A stretch of DNA of 55,731 nt from Spirogloea muscicola (taxonomy: Eukaryota; Streptophyta; Zygnematophyceae; Spirogloeales; Spirogloeaceae). Shown here piece after piece: positions 10,692-21,275 of the stretch; within the stretch, counting starts at the first letter, position 1; the number at the start of each line of letters is the position of its first letter. The translations under genes and the position numbers were made by a program. The notes under the pieces are model-generated. The model did not search any database, was not told where the DNA came from, and was given only the letters and a program-made list of their open reading frames with translations. The stretch is taken from contig WELB01000015.1 in assembly GCA_009602725.1 (NCBI GenBank), positions 441,821-497,551 on the forward strand. Reading direction: 5' to 3'.

Positions 10692-11556
10692 AGTACTCTT
10701 GAGTGTTGAGAGATGCAATCCCAAGGGGTGGACTTGCTTGAAGACGGGCATAGTGAGCCCCCTCAGTCGCCGTATGGTGCACCTATCCGCTTCCTAGTGG
10801 AAGTCATCGGATGTGCATCCAGCATCGAGCTCTAACCAAGCTCATTGCCAAGTATCGGTGCCCTTTGCCTGGCATGGATGAACTGTGTGATCGTCTCCGA
10901 GGAGCAAAGGTAAATCGCTCTTCCGATTTATGAGAGGTTATCACCAACTTTGTATCACGCCTGGAGAAGTTCCGAAGTTAGCTTGTTGTGCGCCGCTCAA
11001 TACTTCCAACCCCGTGTCAGGCTGTTACAATGGGAGTATTGGCCCCCATAGTATAAGTCTATGCGGGTATACTTGGATGACATACTGGTGTTTGTATCAC
11101 ACCCGACAATCACGTATTGCACCTGCAGCTAGTGCTGCCTTTGCGATGTGAAAATCACTTGTATGCCAAGCGTGTGTAATCAGCATGTGGGCATGCTGTG
11201 GGCAAAGACGAAGTTCGCGTCAATTTGTTTCATATCATGCTGCATCTGTCTGCAGAGACTGACGTGAAGGACTAGCTAAGTGCCACGGAATGTGCCGCAG
11301 TTGCGTTCCTTTTGGGATCGGCACAGTATCCCCATTCCTGTCAGGATTCCTGCAGGACACGGAAGTATGGCATCTCCTCTTACGAAGCTCACTCGTAAGG
11401 ACGTACCCTGGGGTGGATGTCCTAAATTCCACGGGCATTTGAGGAAATCCAAAACGGGTTCTAGTATCCCCACCTATTCTGGTCTTGCCTCGAGAAGGCG
11501 GATCCATTGCAGTCATATATGTTGTGCCGCCTCTTTGATCGGCATTTGCCGTTCTC
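10692..11556 (+). pseudogene. E1 reverse transcriptase, degraded
   Basis: Continuation of E1 after the solo LTR. PPQSPYGAP (about 10755-10785) and GYHQL (about 10935) are reverse-transcriptase fingers and palm motifs. The active-site strand reads YLDDILVF in the frame beginning at 11067, but the flanking parts lie in other frames and contain stops. The thumb-connection motif PRNVPQLRSF is at about 11283. Frameshifts and stops rule out function. Confidence 0.85.
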
Positions 11557-13506
11557 GTGCAGGAGGGTCACCCCGTAGCAATTGAGAGTCGCCTGCTTCG
11601 TCCGGCAGAGCGCAACTGTACTACGGGGGAGCAAGAGCTCCTCGCTGTTGTGCACGCCCTACGTGTGTTGCAATGCTATCTCGAGGGTGTTGAATTTACG
11701 GTCGTAACGGATCATTGCCCGTTGACCTACTTTCACACACAACAGCATTTGAGCAGGCGTCAAACAAGGTGGGCAGAGTTGTTGGCCATATTCGATTTCC
11801 ATTGGGTGTTCCGCCCTGGAAGAATGAATGTTGCGGACCCGGTGAGCCGCAACATTGTAGGGGCTGATGTGGCGGCTGTCTTGCACGCTACAGGGATTCA
11901 GACCGCAGACGTGCGGCCTACTCGTGGAGCTGCTCGGCAGTCCACCGCCAACCTCTCTGAGCTGTATGTGCGTATTCGTAATGGGTATAGCACCGACCCA
12001 TGGTTTGCAGATGCAACCAAGACACGCACACTTGTGTCTGACCAAGATTTTTGGTGGCGCGGGGACGCCATTGCGGTTCCTGACTGCAATGGCCTACGAA
12101 GTACTATCATGCAAGGAATGCATGAGCCACGCTACAGTGGTCATTCGGGTATGGGGAAAACAAAGAAAGCTATTCAGCTTCTCTTTTGGTGGCCAGGCTT
12201 GAAAGCCCAAGTACAGTCGTTTGTGAAGACTTGCGCCAACTGCCAGCGTAGTACGCTCCACAAGCCTGCCGGTTTGCTTCAACCTTTGGAGATTCCTCTG
12301 CGGAACTGGTCTGATGTCAGTGTGGATTTCATCACACAACTTCCCAAAACAAAAACAGGCTATGATGCCATCGTCGTGTTTGTGGATCGTCTAAGTAAGA
12401 TGGTGCATTTTGCGCCTACGACAACCAAAGTGTCCGCTCAGGAATTTGCTGGTATCTTCGTGACCGTGTATGGAAACTTGCACGGAGTGCCCGAGCGAAT
12501 TGTGTCTGATCGCGACCCTCGCTTCACAGGTTACTTCTGGCGAGAAGTGTGCAGGCTTATTGGCACTAAGCAGTCCTTATCCCCGGAATTCCACCCCCAA
12601 AGCGATGGTCAGACCGAACCGATGAATCGGGTTTTGGAGGACATGTTACGGCATTTTGTAAACCCCAGCCAGACTGACTGGGATAAGTATCTCGCCGCCG
12701 CGGGATATGCGGTGAAGAATGCCTTTCATGAGTCCACCAAGAACACCCCTTTTTTCCTTAACTACGGTCAGCATCCCCGAGCAACTTTGCAGGTGGGGAG
12801 GCCGGAACGTGTCCCGGCCGCAACAACCTTTACCGGTCACCTCCTGGAAGCTCAGCGGAGGGCTAGGCAATGCTTGGAGATTGCCCAGCAACGGCAAAAG
12901 GAGTATGCTGATCGACGTCGTCGAGATATATCCTTCGACGTGGGTGCTCAAGTGCTCTTGAGCACGAAACAACTCTCCATGCGAACTGTCGGCACGCCTA
13001 AATTGCTGCCAGAGTGGGTTGGACACTTTCGTGTAGTGCGCCGTATCGGCCCGGTCGCAGATGAGCTGGAAACACCGGTACACTGGAAAATCCACAAGGT
13101 ATTCCACGTGTCCCAGCTCGAACCATTCCATTCCGACGGTCGTGTCCAACCGCCCCCACCTTCCCTCGTTGTTGCCGACGAGGAAGAGTTTCAGCTGGAG
13201 GAGATCTTGTCTCACCGCGACGAACTCCGTGGGCGACGTAAGTGCCGAGAGTACCTTGTCAAGTGGCTAGGTTATGGACCTGAGCATAACACGTGGGAAC
13301 GGGCGGCCAATCTTGGCCATTGTCGCGCCGTGTCCGTAAGTATCTTGCCAAAGGGCATTCCCCATTGCGTCGTAGCACCACACAACCCCGTCGAAACTAA
13401 CCTCTTCGGATTCGTGGTGTCCTGTCTTAGTTTCCGAGGACGTGAACATCTAAGTGGGGAGGAATGTGACGTCCCTGCTGTTACGGGACGCTTAACTCCG
13501 ACTTAA
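11557..13506 (+). CDS. E1 RNase H-integrase-chromodomain ORF
   Basis: An uninterrupted 649-codon frame, the longest intact retrotransposon frame here. The start is simply the first Met of the open frame; in a live element this would be part of a longer gag-pol polyprotein. RNase H covers roughly residues 1-100 (TGEQELLAVVHAL, VVTDHCPL, NVADPVSR), and its first catalytic Asp lies upstream of the frame. The integrase zinc finger is H189, H195, C226, C229. The catalytic core has D257, D318 and E354, an exact DD35E spacing. A chromodomain covers about 543-600 (EEILSHRDELRGR, YLVKWLGYGPEHNTWE). This domain set defines the chromovirus branch of Ty3/Gypsy, whose chromodomain steers integration to modified chromatin. 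The frame runs about 14 codons into the 3' LTR. The upstream reverse transcriptase is broken, so the protein would not support an autonomous cycle. Confidence 0.9.
   Translation: MQEGHPVAIESRLLRPAERNCTTGEQELLAVVHALRVLQCYLEGVEFTVVTDHCPLTYFHTQQHLSRRQTRWAELLAIFDFHWVFRPGRMNVADPVSRNIVGADVAAVLHATGIQTADVRPTRGAARQSTANLSELYVRIRNGYSTDPWFADATKTRTLVSDQDFWWRGDAIAVPDCNGLRSTIMQGMHEPRYSGHSGMGKTKKAIQLLFWWPGLKAQVQSFVKTCANCQRSTLHKPAGLLQPLEIPLRNWSDVSVDFITQLPKTKTGYDAIVVFVDRLSKMVHFAPTTTKVSAQEFAGIFVTVYGNLHGVPERIVSDRDPRFTGYFWREVCRLIGTKQSLSPEFHPQSDGQTEPMNRVLEDMLRHFVNPSQTDWDKYLAAAGYAVKNAFHESTKNTPFFLNYGQHPRATLQVGRPERVPAATTFTGHLLEAQRRARQCLEIAQQRQKEYADRRRRDISFDVGAQVLLSTKQLSMRTVGTPKLLPEWVGHFRVVRRIGPVADELETPVHWKIHKVFHVSQLEPFHSDGRVQPPPPSLVVADEEEFQLEEILSHRDELRGRRKCREYLVKWLGYGPEHNTWERAANLGHCRAVSVSILPKGIPHCVVAPHNPVETNLFGFVVSCLSFRGREHLSGEECDVPAVTGRLTPT
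13452..13464 (+). promoter_or_regulatory. Polypurine tract of E1
   Basis: AAGTGGGGAGGAA directly precedes the 3' LTR. The same tract precedes the 3' LTRs at 21276 and 33782. It would prime plus-strand DNA synthesis. Confidence 0.8.
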
Positions 13507-14309
13507 GCGCTATTGTGTAACCACTGACGCGCACGTGCCTGACGCGTGCGACGCGCGTGCGACGCGCGAGCGACCCGCGCGAGGTTTCGCGCGGTGTGAC
13601 GCGCCTGCTGACGAGTGACGTGCAGGCGCGCCGCCTCCAGCCGAGGCGGCGAATCCTGGACTTCCAGAGAAAATCTCCTCGGCATATTCTCGATACTGCC
13701 GCCGTACTCGCAATGACGTGTATGCGACACGTGTGGCGCGCCTGTGACGCCGCGCCACACATGTGACCCACTGGCGGCGCCGCTCGGCGGCGCCGCAGGA
13801 CGGCCGCCGCTTCCGAAAGGAAGCTGCCTGGCCTGCCCTCGTACTAGATTCCCCTTGTCGGGCCCGCCTCTCTCAGGTGGGCCCTGAGACGGTCCTCCCA
13901 GAGACCCCTGGGGAGGGTGGCACATGAAGCACTACAAGTAGGGCTGAGAGCAGACTCGGGTCACCCGGTCAATCTCAGTGCAGCCCGCGAGAGAGAGGCG
14001 CAGCCCCGATGGCGCCTGCTGCCGCAGCCCGCCGACGCAGCCCTGCTGCTGCCTGCTGCCGCAGCCCGTCGCCGCATCCCGTCGTCGCGGATCATAATCG
14101 GCTCTCTGTGAGTAAGACTGTGACTCCAGTCGCTGGCCCGCGCTTGAGAGGTGAGCTGCTGCCTGTCGGCAGCATCTCAGGGCAAGATTTCCGCTGTGTA
14201 GAACACGTGGTGCTTTGCTGTGCTGGGGGTTTGTCGTTAAACCCCAATGACCAAACCAATCAGGAAAAACTGACCCTTGACTGTGCTCCTAAGGGACAGG
14301 AATGTTTCA
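13465..14309 (+). mobile_element. 3' LTR of E1, family A
   Basis: 845 bp, TGTGACGTCCCTG... to ...GGAATGTTTCA. A 5'-splice-site-like GTGAGT sits at 14108-14113 in the transcribed part. To the right lies the C-terminal end of a DNA transposase, so E1 or its LTR abuts or interrupts that element. Confidence 0.88.
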
Positions 14310-14588
14310 AGGACTCTGGCATAAGCAATTCTTCATGACGACTCGAATAGGCGGTAATGGATGTCTGCTTGAGCCGCCGCCCTTGCTCAACGCGGGTGTC
14401 ATGTTGAAGGCCACGGATGACGGCGAGCGCCGACGCTTGCTTCGCGTCCGACACATCAAGCATCTTGGCGACAAGTCGGAGAGCGGCAAGGCGTTCCTCC
14501 AAAGGAAGCGCCAGTTTGTCCGTGTCGGCCGGCGCGGGCTCGTCCACCGTCTGGACCGGCTCGGCGTCGTTCTCAATGTCAATGTCGA
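14310..14588 (-). pseudogene. Pogo/Tigger-like transposase, C-terminal part
   Basis: Minus-strand frame with an acidic segment (DIDIENDAEPVQTVDEP), a helical region (LEERLAALRLVAKMLD) and the tail RLKQTSITAYS, which resembles the KQTSIT-type C-termini of Tigger/jerky transposases. It belongs to the transposase whose catalytic domain is at 22049-23090: removing the LTR inserted at 14589 joins ...LQGLHVD to IDIEND in frame. The left boundary is the E1 3' LTR. Confidence 0.8.
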
Positions 14589-15341
14589 TGTAAAGAACCT
14601 AGCTCTAAACACGCAGTTAGAGAGAGCAGTCCTTATTGGGTTCGAGCATAGGGGGTTTAGGGGCCAACCCACTACACAAGGAAGCACTAGCGCATAGCGC
14701 AGCGGCAGACAGGCCCTGTGGCGCCGCCGTCCGGCGGCGACTCCACCTCCTGGGCGCAGGCCGGCGCAGCAGGCCCCGCAGCGCAGTGCGGCGGCGGCTG
14801 CGGCGGCGAGCAGCGGCAAGGCTGCTCCAAGGCTTCCCGGGCTCGAACTGATTGATTGAGAGCCTCAGCCCCTGAGGCTCCTCAGTGCTTCCCCGTGCCA
14901 CCCCCCCTCCAGGGGTGTGAGCAGGTTCGCCCGAAGGCCCGCCTTGCGGCAGGCCCAAAGATCCTCCCTTGAACGGGCGGATCCTGGCGAGGGGTATTTC
15001 GGGACGGGCGGGGCCCGCACCTGGGCGGGCCACTTGCCCGGCCAGCCAGCCCGCCAGCTGGCGGGTCACCTGGCCCAAATAGTCGGTCATGTAGTGCCAA
15101 CAGAGCCATGTTGTGACGTTCCTACTTACTGTGAGCGTTAAACCAGGTTGTTACGCTCACCTGATTGGCACGTGGCCGACCGGGCCTGGCCAGGTGGTCC
15201 CGCACGGGGGCCTCGGTGGCGCGGTGTCCACCCTGGCGACCCGCGCACGGGGCCGCGGTGGCGCGGTGTCCACCCTGGCGCCCGGCGCACGGGACCGCGG
15301 TGGCACGGTTCCACCCTGGCGCCCGGCGCACGGGGCCGCGG

Positions 15342-15477
15342 NNNNNNNNNNNNNNNNNNNNNNNNNNNNNNNNNNNNNNNNNNNNNNNNNNNNNNNNNNN
15401 NNNNNNNNNNNNNNNNNNNNNNNNNNNNNNNNNNNNNNNNNNNNNNNNNNNNNNNNNNNNNNNNNNNNNNNNNNNNN
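15342..15477. other. Assembly gap (136 N)
   Basis: Run of N in the family C minisatellite at the junction with the nested family A LTR. The left end and left target duplication of that LTR are hidden here. The true length is unknown. Confidence 1.
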
Positions 15478-16321
15478 TTAGAGACAAACCCCCAGCACAG
15501 AGAAGCACCACGTGTACTACGCAGCGGAATACCTTGCCCTGAGGCGCCGCCGACAGGCGGCGACTCACCTCTTCAGGTACGGGCCAGCAACTGTCCCCAG
15601 TGGGAGCAGCCACAGTCTACTTACAGGAGAGCGGATGAAGATCCGCAGCGACGGGTTGCGGCGTCGGGCTGCAGCAGCAGGCAGCAGCAGGCCTGCGTGG
15701 ACGAGCTGCGGCAGCAGGCGGCAGCAGGGCTGCGCGCCTCTCTCTCGCGTGGGCGTCACTGACTTGGACCGATTACCCTGAGCCTGGTCTCAGCCCTACT
15801 TGTAGTGCTTCGTGTGCCACCCTCCCCAGGAGTCTCTGGGAGGCTCGCCGCAAGGCCCACCTTCGATAAGGCGGGCCCGACAAGGGGAATCTAGTACGTG
15901 GCAATGCCACGCGGCTTCCCTCTGGAAGTGGCGGCCAGTGGTGGCCAATGTTGGCCAGCCTGCGGCGCCTCCTGGCGGCGGCGCCCCTGCGGCGCCGGCT
16001 TGCGGCGCCGCCAGTGCGTCACGGTTGTGGCGCGGCGTCACGGGCGCGCCACACGTGTCACATACACGTCATTACGAGTGTGTCGGCAGATACCAGAATA
16101 TGCCGAGAAGCTTCCCTCCCGAAGTCCAGGATTCGCCACCTCTGCTGGAGGCGGCGCGCCTGCATGTCACATCGTCAGCAGGCGCGTCACACCGCGCGAC
16201 ACCTCACGCGGGTCGCTCGCGCGTCGCACGCGCGTCGCACGCGTCAGGCACGTGCGCGTCAGTGGTTACACGGTAGCGCTTAACTCGGAGTTAAGCGTCC
16301 CGTAACGGCGGGGACGTTACA
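15478..16321 (-). mobile_element. Solo LTR, family A, nested in LTR C
   Basis: Plus strand runs from TTAGAGACAAACCCCCAGC to CGGCGGGGACGTTACA, the reverse of family A. Family C sequence resumes immediately after it (CTCGGGGCGGGCC), as in the 3' LTR at about 21593. The target duplication cannot be tested because the left junction is in the gap. Confidence 0.88.
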
Positions 16322-16746
16322 CTCGGGGCGGGCCCGCATGCGGCCCGCCCCGCGGGGTGGGCCATGGAGCGACCCCATGCGTCCCTGAGGGGGGGCGGCA
16401 CCGGGAGCACTAGGAGTCTGGGGGCTGAGAGCTGAGCACGAGTTCGGACAGTGAAGCCCCGAGAGCGGCGCAGCCCTGCTGCTGCGCCTGCTGCTGCAGC
16501 TCGCCGCCGCAGGACGCTGCCGGCTTGCTGCAAGGCGTCCGTGGCCGGCCCTTGGTGGGCTAGCTGCGGGCTGGTGCCCGAGACATGGAGACGCCGCCTG
16601 ACGGCGGCACCACAGGGCAAGACTTCCGCTGCGCGCCGAGGCGCAAGGTGCTGCACGGCGTAGGGGTTTGCTTCAAACCCCTACGTCCGAACTTGATAAG
16701 GACTTGACCGCCTAACTGCCTGTCTGCAGGGGTCGAGTCGTCACAT

Positions 16747-16807
16747 TTGATATCAGAGGATGTTCTTGCATCTTGCAGGTCTTGTTTTCTTACAGACTGC
16801 TGATGCA
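16747..16807 (+). promoter_or_regulatory. E2 primer-binding site and leader stem-loop
   Basis: TTGATATCAGAGG (16747-16759) is one or two changes from the TGGTATCAGAG initiator-Met primer site. Just downstream, TGCATC (16767-16772) pairs with GATGCA (16802-16807), enclosing GCA.GTCT (16775-16782) paired with AGAC.TGC (16794-16800). The same architecture occurs after three other primer sites in the window. Confidence 0.75.
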
Positions 16808-17219
16808 TGGATCCTCCTGATTTTCTGCTTTGACTTCCTCATTTGAGCGAGAGCAATTTTGTCAGAGCAGGGACGTGGCAGTGCAGGCGGGCGGCAATCG
16901 CAATTTTGCTGACCCGGCGCCACGACCATCGGCATCGGCTGCCGGATTTTCCTACGCACGCGTACCAAGGCCTGTCGGCGAATAGCCCATCTGAGAGTGG
17001 GAGGTGAAACCGGCAGCCGCTGGGCGGCAAAGGTTAAATCGTTCCACCAAGCTCGGCTTTGTGCTCCGGTCTTGGACCTTCTCTGCAGTTGCTTGTCTGC
17101 CATGCTGTATGGAGGTACGGGTTAGCGCACTGTCCTGCTTGCTCGCTTGCTGGTGGCCACCAGTACTGCGATGTCCTGCTAATCAGTATGGAGTCGTGAT
17201 ATGCTGACCATCGGAACCT

Positions 17220-18480
17220 GGATTGATCACTCAGTGTTTCCTTTGGAAGGCATGGAGTCGCGATACTCCAGTGCGCGCCCCAGCCCTCCTCGGTCGGCTG
17301 TACAACCGGTTGCAGTGGAGTAGATGGTCAAAGAGATGGCACAACTCCGGACGACGGCCGGCCCACTGGGCCCGGCCCTCCGGACGGCTTCCGGCCCCTG
17401 GTGGCCTGTCGCCGGAGGACTTGCGCGGAGTCGCACTCCTCACGGAGCATCGGGAGGCAGCAATGGCTGTCATGGACCCTGCCTCACACGCCCTGCTAGG
17501 GGCGCTGTGCAAGGAGGTGCAGGCCACGCTCATGTACGGTCTAGTACCGCTGAGCGTCGGCTGAAGCGGGTCATGGGCCAAGTGCATTGATTGCACGACG
17601 GCCACGGCCAGGCGCACACCCTTCAAGAGGGGAGGTGCAAGCCCAGCTCGGCTGGCTGATTACCAGCGAGCGACGGCTCAGGAGGGCCAGGGCCCAGGTG
17701 CATGGATTGCACGGGGCCCAGGTGCATGGGTTGCACCAGGGCCAGAATCAGACGAACACCCTCTTTGGGTCGTGTCGCCTGCCCGCACTCCGGAAATTTT
17801 CTGGCCAGATGGAGCGTGGGGACCTCCACGTCTGGCTGGATGCGATCACGGATTGGTTCGTGCAATTTGGCAAGGCCGAGGCGGCAAGACTGCATCTTGC
17901 GCCGCATACCTCACTGGCGAGCCTCACCAGTGCTGGTAATCCGTGAAGGAAAGCTCCACTCCCGAGATGACAATACCTGGGAGTTTTCCTCGACATCTTT
18001 GACCATTATTGTCTTTGGTTGGTCCATATACGCAAGCTTGGGGCTCGCGTGGACACCATTACGACGGAGGCATTTATGAACCTTTAATCGATGGCGGCGC
18101 ATGGCGCAAGCTTACTACTTTGCATTGTCACCCATCGATCAAGCGCCCTCCTGCTGCGGCGGGACGACAGCGAGGCCCACTGAGGGGCCGCACGCACACG
18201 CTCTCCTACTGAGGCGGGCATTCCTTCTTACCAAGCTGTGGGAGCTCGGACGGAGGCGAGGCCCACTGAGGGGCCGCATCTCAGTCCCCGCCGGGGGCTC
18301 GAGGATATGGCGTCGGAGCCACGCGCTGGTTGCTTTCGCTGCGGCGACCCAAACCATCGCACCCGGGATTGCAAGGCTTCGGGCCTTCTACCTCTCGGCT
18401 GGCACATTCCCTCGGGCGGGGCAAGGGCAATGACAAGGGCACGCGAGGGTACCCTGCCAAGCCTCGATGAATGACCTCAA
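17220..18480 (+). pseudogene. E2 gag, degraded
   Basis: The capsid-like segment around 17780-17900 reads FSGQMERGDLHVWLDAITDW and then FVQFGKAEAARL, a typical Ty3 Gag pattern. A CCHC zinc knuckle CFRCGDPNHRTRDC (18331-18372) with exact C-x2-C-x4-H-x4-C spacing follows. The pieces are in different frames with stops between them. Gag would coat genomic RNA and form particles; this copy cannot. Confidence 0.8.
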
Positions 18481-18860
18481 AGGGCAAGCTGTTTGACCTC
18501 GTTGGCCAGGTCGGCCTGCAATCGGACGTACCTGATATACGCTCGATCTCTGCAACCCTGCAAGCTCTGGGGGCCGGAGGGCCTCTATGTGTGTGGATGT
18601 CCCACGCTGACTTGCACGTCGCAGCGAACATATACCTGAGTGACCTTTTCGGCCTGAAGACGTGATGTCTTCCTTGTGCCTTGGAGGCGCAACGTGGTTC
18701 ATCGACCTCTGCGTGGGATGTAGCTGCTGTGCTCATGTGATAAGGGACACCAGCTCCTACGGCCTGGCGGTGATAATAATCAGGAAAGGCCGCACCCAGC
18801 GAGACTGCTGGTGTATGTCGCCCGCCACCCAGTTCTTGGTGCTGTACACGAGGTACAGAC

Positions 18861-19330
18861 AATGATATTTGAGGAGCTGGTTGCTAATGCACCGGCTAGG
18901 ATCCTCATGGAGTCAAGGGCCACTGTGTGCTTTGTCGATAAAAACTTGGATTGGCGTCCATAGCTTGGATGTGGAGTCCACTGCTCTGGAGCGCGTGACA
19001 TTGGCAATTGGCCAACACACTGATGTGCTGGGTATATGCACGGTTCCCATTCGCATCCAGAAAGACAAGGCCGTTGTGTCTTGTGATGCCATTAAGCTGG
19101 CGGGAAATTTTGGATGTGAACTTGGGGATTGAGTGGCTTGGTGCCACATCAGCATGCCTTGACTTTGAGCGCCATACTTGCACTGTACAACGTTGCGCAC
19201 GGCGCCTTTTCCTTTGCAAGAAGGATGCTTGGCTTGGTGCCACATCAGCATGCCTTGACTTTGATCGTCATGATTGCACTGTACACCGTGGCGCGCTCGG
19301 CGCCTTGTCCTGTGCAAATGAGCAGTTCTT
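18861..19330 (+). pseudogene. E2 aspartic protease, inactive, with tandem duplication
   Basis: The region reads ILMESRATVCFVDKNLDW, where family members have an Asp-Ser/Thr-Gly active site; here that site is ESR, so the catalytic Asp and Gly are lost. Downstream ALERVTLAIGQHTDVLGIC and LGATSACLDFERH fit the protease body and the segment leading to reverse transcriptase. A 96-bp in-frame tandem duplication starts at 19135 and 19231 (32 residues beginning WLGATSACLDF). Confidence 0.75.
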
Positions 19331-19339
19331 CACACCGCC

Positions 19340-19667
19340 ATGAGCGGCTGGCAACTTGATCCTGCTGTTGCCACGCAGATGACGAAGCTGCTGCACAAGC
19401 AAGCGGTCGAGTCCGCGTACCTTGTGTTGATGACGTCGTGTGACGAGTCTGCCCCTGACTCGTATGTGAGTGCTGAGTCCTCACAATGCGGAGTTCTTGA
19501 TAAGCTGCTGGATGAGTGCTTGGGTGTGGTACCCGAGACTCTTCCGGACGGTCTACCTCCTCACCGAGGTTTGGCTCGTACCATTCGGATGGAGCCAGGC
19601 GCTGAGCCGCCGTACAGACCAATGAGCCGACTGATTCCTCTCGACTCTCGAGAGATGCAAAGCCAAG
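19340..19667 (+). pseudogene. E2 reverse-transcriptase N-terminal linker
   Basis: One open frame carries ETLPDGLPPHRGLARTIRM and PGAEPPYRPMSRL, the linker that precedes Ty3 reverse transcriptase. It shifts frame near 19670, where the next frame carries EPSQSPYGAP. Confidence 0.85.
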
Positions 19668-20723
19668 ATGATTTTGCTAAGGAAGGGTCGTGGGGAGCCT
19701 TCTCAGTCGCCGTATGGTGCACCGAGTTTCTTCGTGCAGACGAAAGACGGCAGTCTTTGGATGTGCATCGTTGATCGAGCTTTTGGCAAGCTCACTATCA
19801 AGAACCGCTACCTTCTGCTACATAGGCAGATCGGGATATGCGTCGATCCCAAGACGACTTTGGTCGTACGGGATTGGCCTGTGCCACGGAATGTGCCTCA
19901 GCTGCGATCCTTTCAGGGATTCGCGAATGACTTCCGGAAGTTCCAACAAGGGTTTGGGAACTTGGCACATCCTCTTACGTGGCTCACTCGCAAGGACGTA
20001 CCCAGGGAGTGGTCGTCCGAATGCCAGAGGGTATTCGAGGATATCCAACAGGCTCTTACATCTCCGCCTGTACTTGCCTTTCCTCGAGCCGGATTACTTC
20101 AACCCCTGACGATTCCTGAGCGGAATTGGGCTGATGAGCGTGTTGATTGGACCACACAAGTGCCTAAGACGCGGAATGGATGGAATGGACGCGGTTTTAA
20201 TTTTCGATGCCATTATCGTCTTGATGGATCGGTTGTGCAAGATGGTACCCTTTGCTCTAAACGACCACGCATGCTTCGACGCAGGACTTTGCTGGCATCA
20301 TTGGGGATAAGGTGTGGAACTGGCGTACCCGAAAGGATGGTCTTGGACCGCGATCCTCGATGTACGGGTCACTTCTGGCAAGCAGTATGCAAGCGTATTG
20401 GCACTGAGCAGGCCAAGTCCACCGTCTTCCATCCCCAAAGCGATGGCCAAATCGAGAGGATGATTCGGGTTCTGGAGGACATGCTATGGCATCTTGTCAA
20501 ACCAAGTCAAACTGACTGGGATGATTCGGCTCCGGCCGACTATGCTGTGAACAATGCTTATCATGAGTCCACCAGACAAAGACCCTTCTTCATCAATGAC
20601 GGTCAGCATTCCCGATCACCTTTGCAGGTGGGGAGGCCGGACTGCATTCCGGCCGCTGTTCCTCTTGGAGGCCCAATGATGGGCCTGGCAATCTTGGAAA
20701 TTGTCCGACCGCAGAGGCAGTAG
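19668..20723 (+). CDS. E2 deleted pol ORF: RT fingers, thumb and integrase fused
   Basis: A 351-codon open frame across two domain-scale deletions. It begins with reverse-transcriptase fingers (PSQSPYGAP, LTIKNRYLLLHR), jumps past the whole YxDD palm to the thumb-connection (PRNVPQLRSFQGF, HPLTWLTRKDV, ALTSPPVLAFPR), then skips RNase H and the integrase zinc finger to the integrase core (TIPERNWADERVD, VPERMVLDRDPRCTGHFW, HPQSDGQIERMIR). The second Asp and the Glu of the DD35E triad are present; the first Asp segment is scrambled. It cannot encode polymerase activity. The frame may be open by chance after deletion, or may be a non-autonomous derivative. No other copy of the same deletion is in the window. 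Confidence 0.75.
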   Translation: MILLRKGRGEPSQSPYGAPSFFVQTKDGSLWMCIVDRAFGKLTIKNRYLLLHRQIGICVDPKTTLVVRDWPVPRNVPQLRSFQGFANDFRKFQQGFGNLAHPLTWLTRKDVPREWSSECQRVFEDIQQALTSPPVLAFPRAGLLQPLTIPERNWADERVDWTTQVPKTRNGWNGRGFNFRCHYRLDGSVVQDGTLCSKRPRMLRRRTLLASLGIRCGTGVPERMVLDRDPRCTGHFWQAVCKRIGTEQAKSTVFHPQSDGQIERMIRVLEDMLWHLVKPSQTDWDDSAPADYAVNNAYHESTRQRPFFINDGQHSRSPLQVGRPDCIPAAVPLGGPMMGLAILEIVRPQRQ

Positions 20724-21275
20724 GCTTATGCTGACCAACGTCGGAAGGATGCGTCCTTCGTCGTGGGTGCTCGAATACTGTTGCGTACAAAGCACCCATC
20801 CTTGTGGGCAGTGGGAATGCACCAGTTGCCATCCACGAGGGTTGGACTTTCCCCCGCGGTACGCCTTTTGCCAAGGTGTCCTATGAGCTTGGTACACTGG
20901 TACAATGAAAGACTCACCATGTATTCCACGTGTTCCAGCTCCTGGCCTTCCATTCGGATGGCCGCGTCCGACCGCCCCCGTCTCCTCTCTTGCTCGCGGA
21001 TGAGCTTGAGTACGAGGTGGAGGAAATCTTGTCACACCGGGACAATTTCCGTGGGCGTAAGACCCGAGTGTCTCTTGTGAAGTGGCTCGGCTATTGGCCT
21101 GAGCACAACACGTGAAAACCCTGCCGCCAAGCTTGCCCATGGCCAGGCAGCTCTCAGGGCCTACTTCGCGCAGGGTGGTAACTCCCCTCCGCTACGCAGA
21201 GGCCGCAACCGTCGGACGTAAGCTCCTTTGGTTGTCTCCTGTTCCCGCGGACGTGAACACCTAAGTGGGGAGGAA
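20724..21275 (+). pseudogene. E2 integrase C-terminus and chromodomain
   Basis: Frames after 20723 include FHSDGRVRPPPSPLLLADE, then YEVEEILSHRDNFRGRK and VKWLGYWPEHNT, a recognisable chromodomain ended by a TGA where the aromatic cage Trp usually follows. The polypurine tract AAGTGGGGAGGAA precedes the 3' LTR. Confidence 0.85.

Larger units (their letters stand above)
15112..16745 (+). mobile_element. 5' LTR of E2, family C, with nested LTR A and gap
   Basis: Starts TGTGACGTTCCTACTTACTG and ends GAGTCGTCACA, directly before the primer-binding site. It holds tandem repeats of about 41 bp (GCGCACGGGGCCGCGGTGGC type), the 136-base assembly gap, and a minus-strand family A LTR (15478-16321). 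E2 as a whole (15112-22015) is flanked by CATGT (15107-15111 and 22016-22020). Confidence 0.88.

Noticed and set aside
15113-15762. Overlapping long frames around the N run
   Set aside because: They read through N and the GC-rich LTR C minisatellite; not coding.
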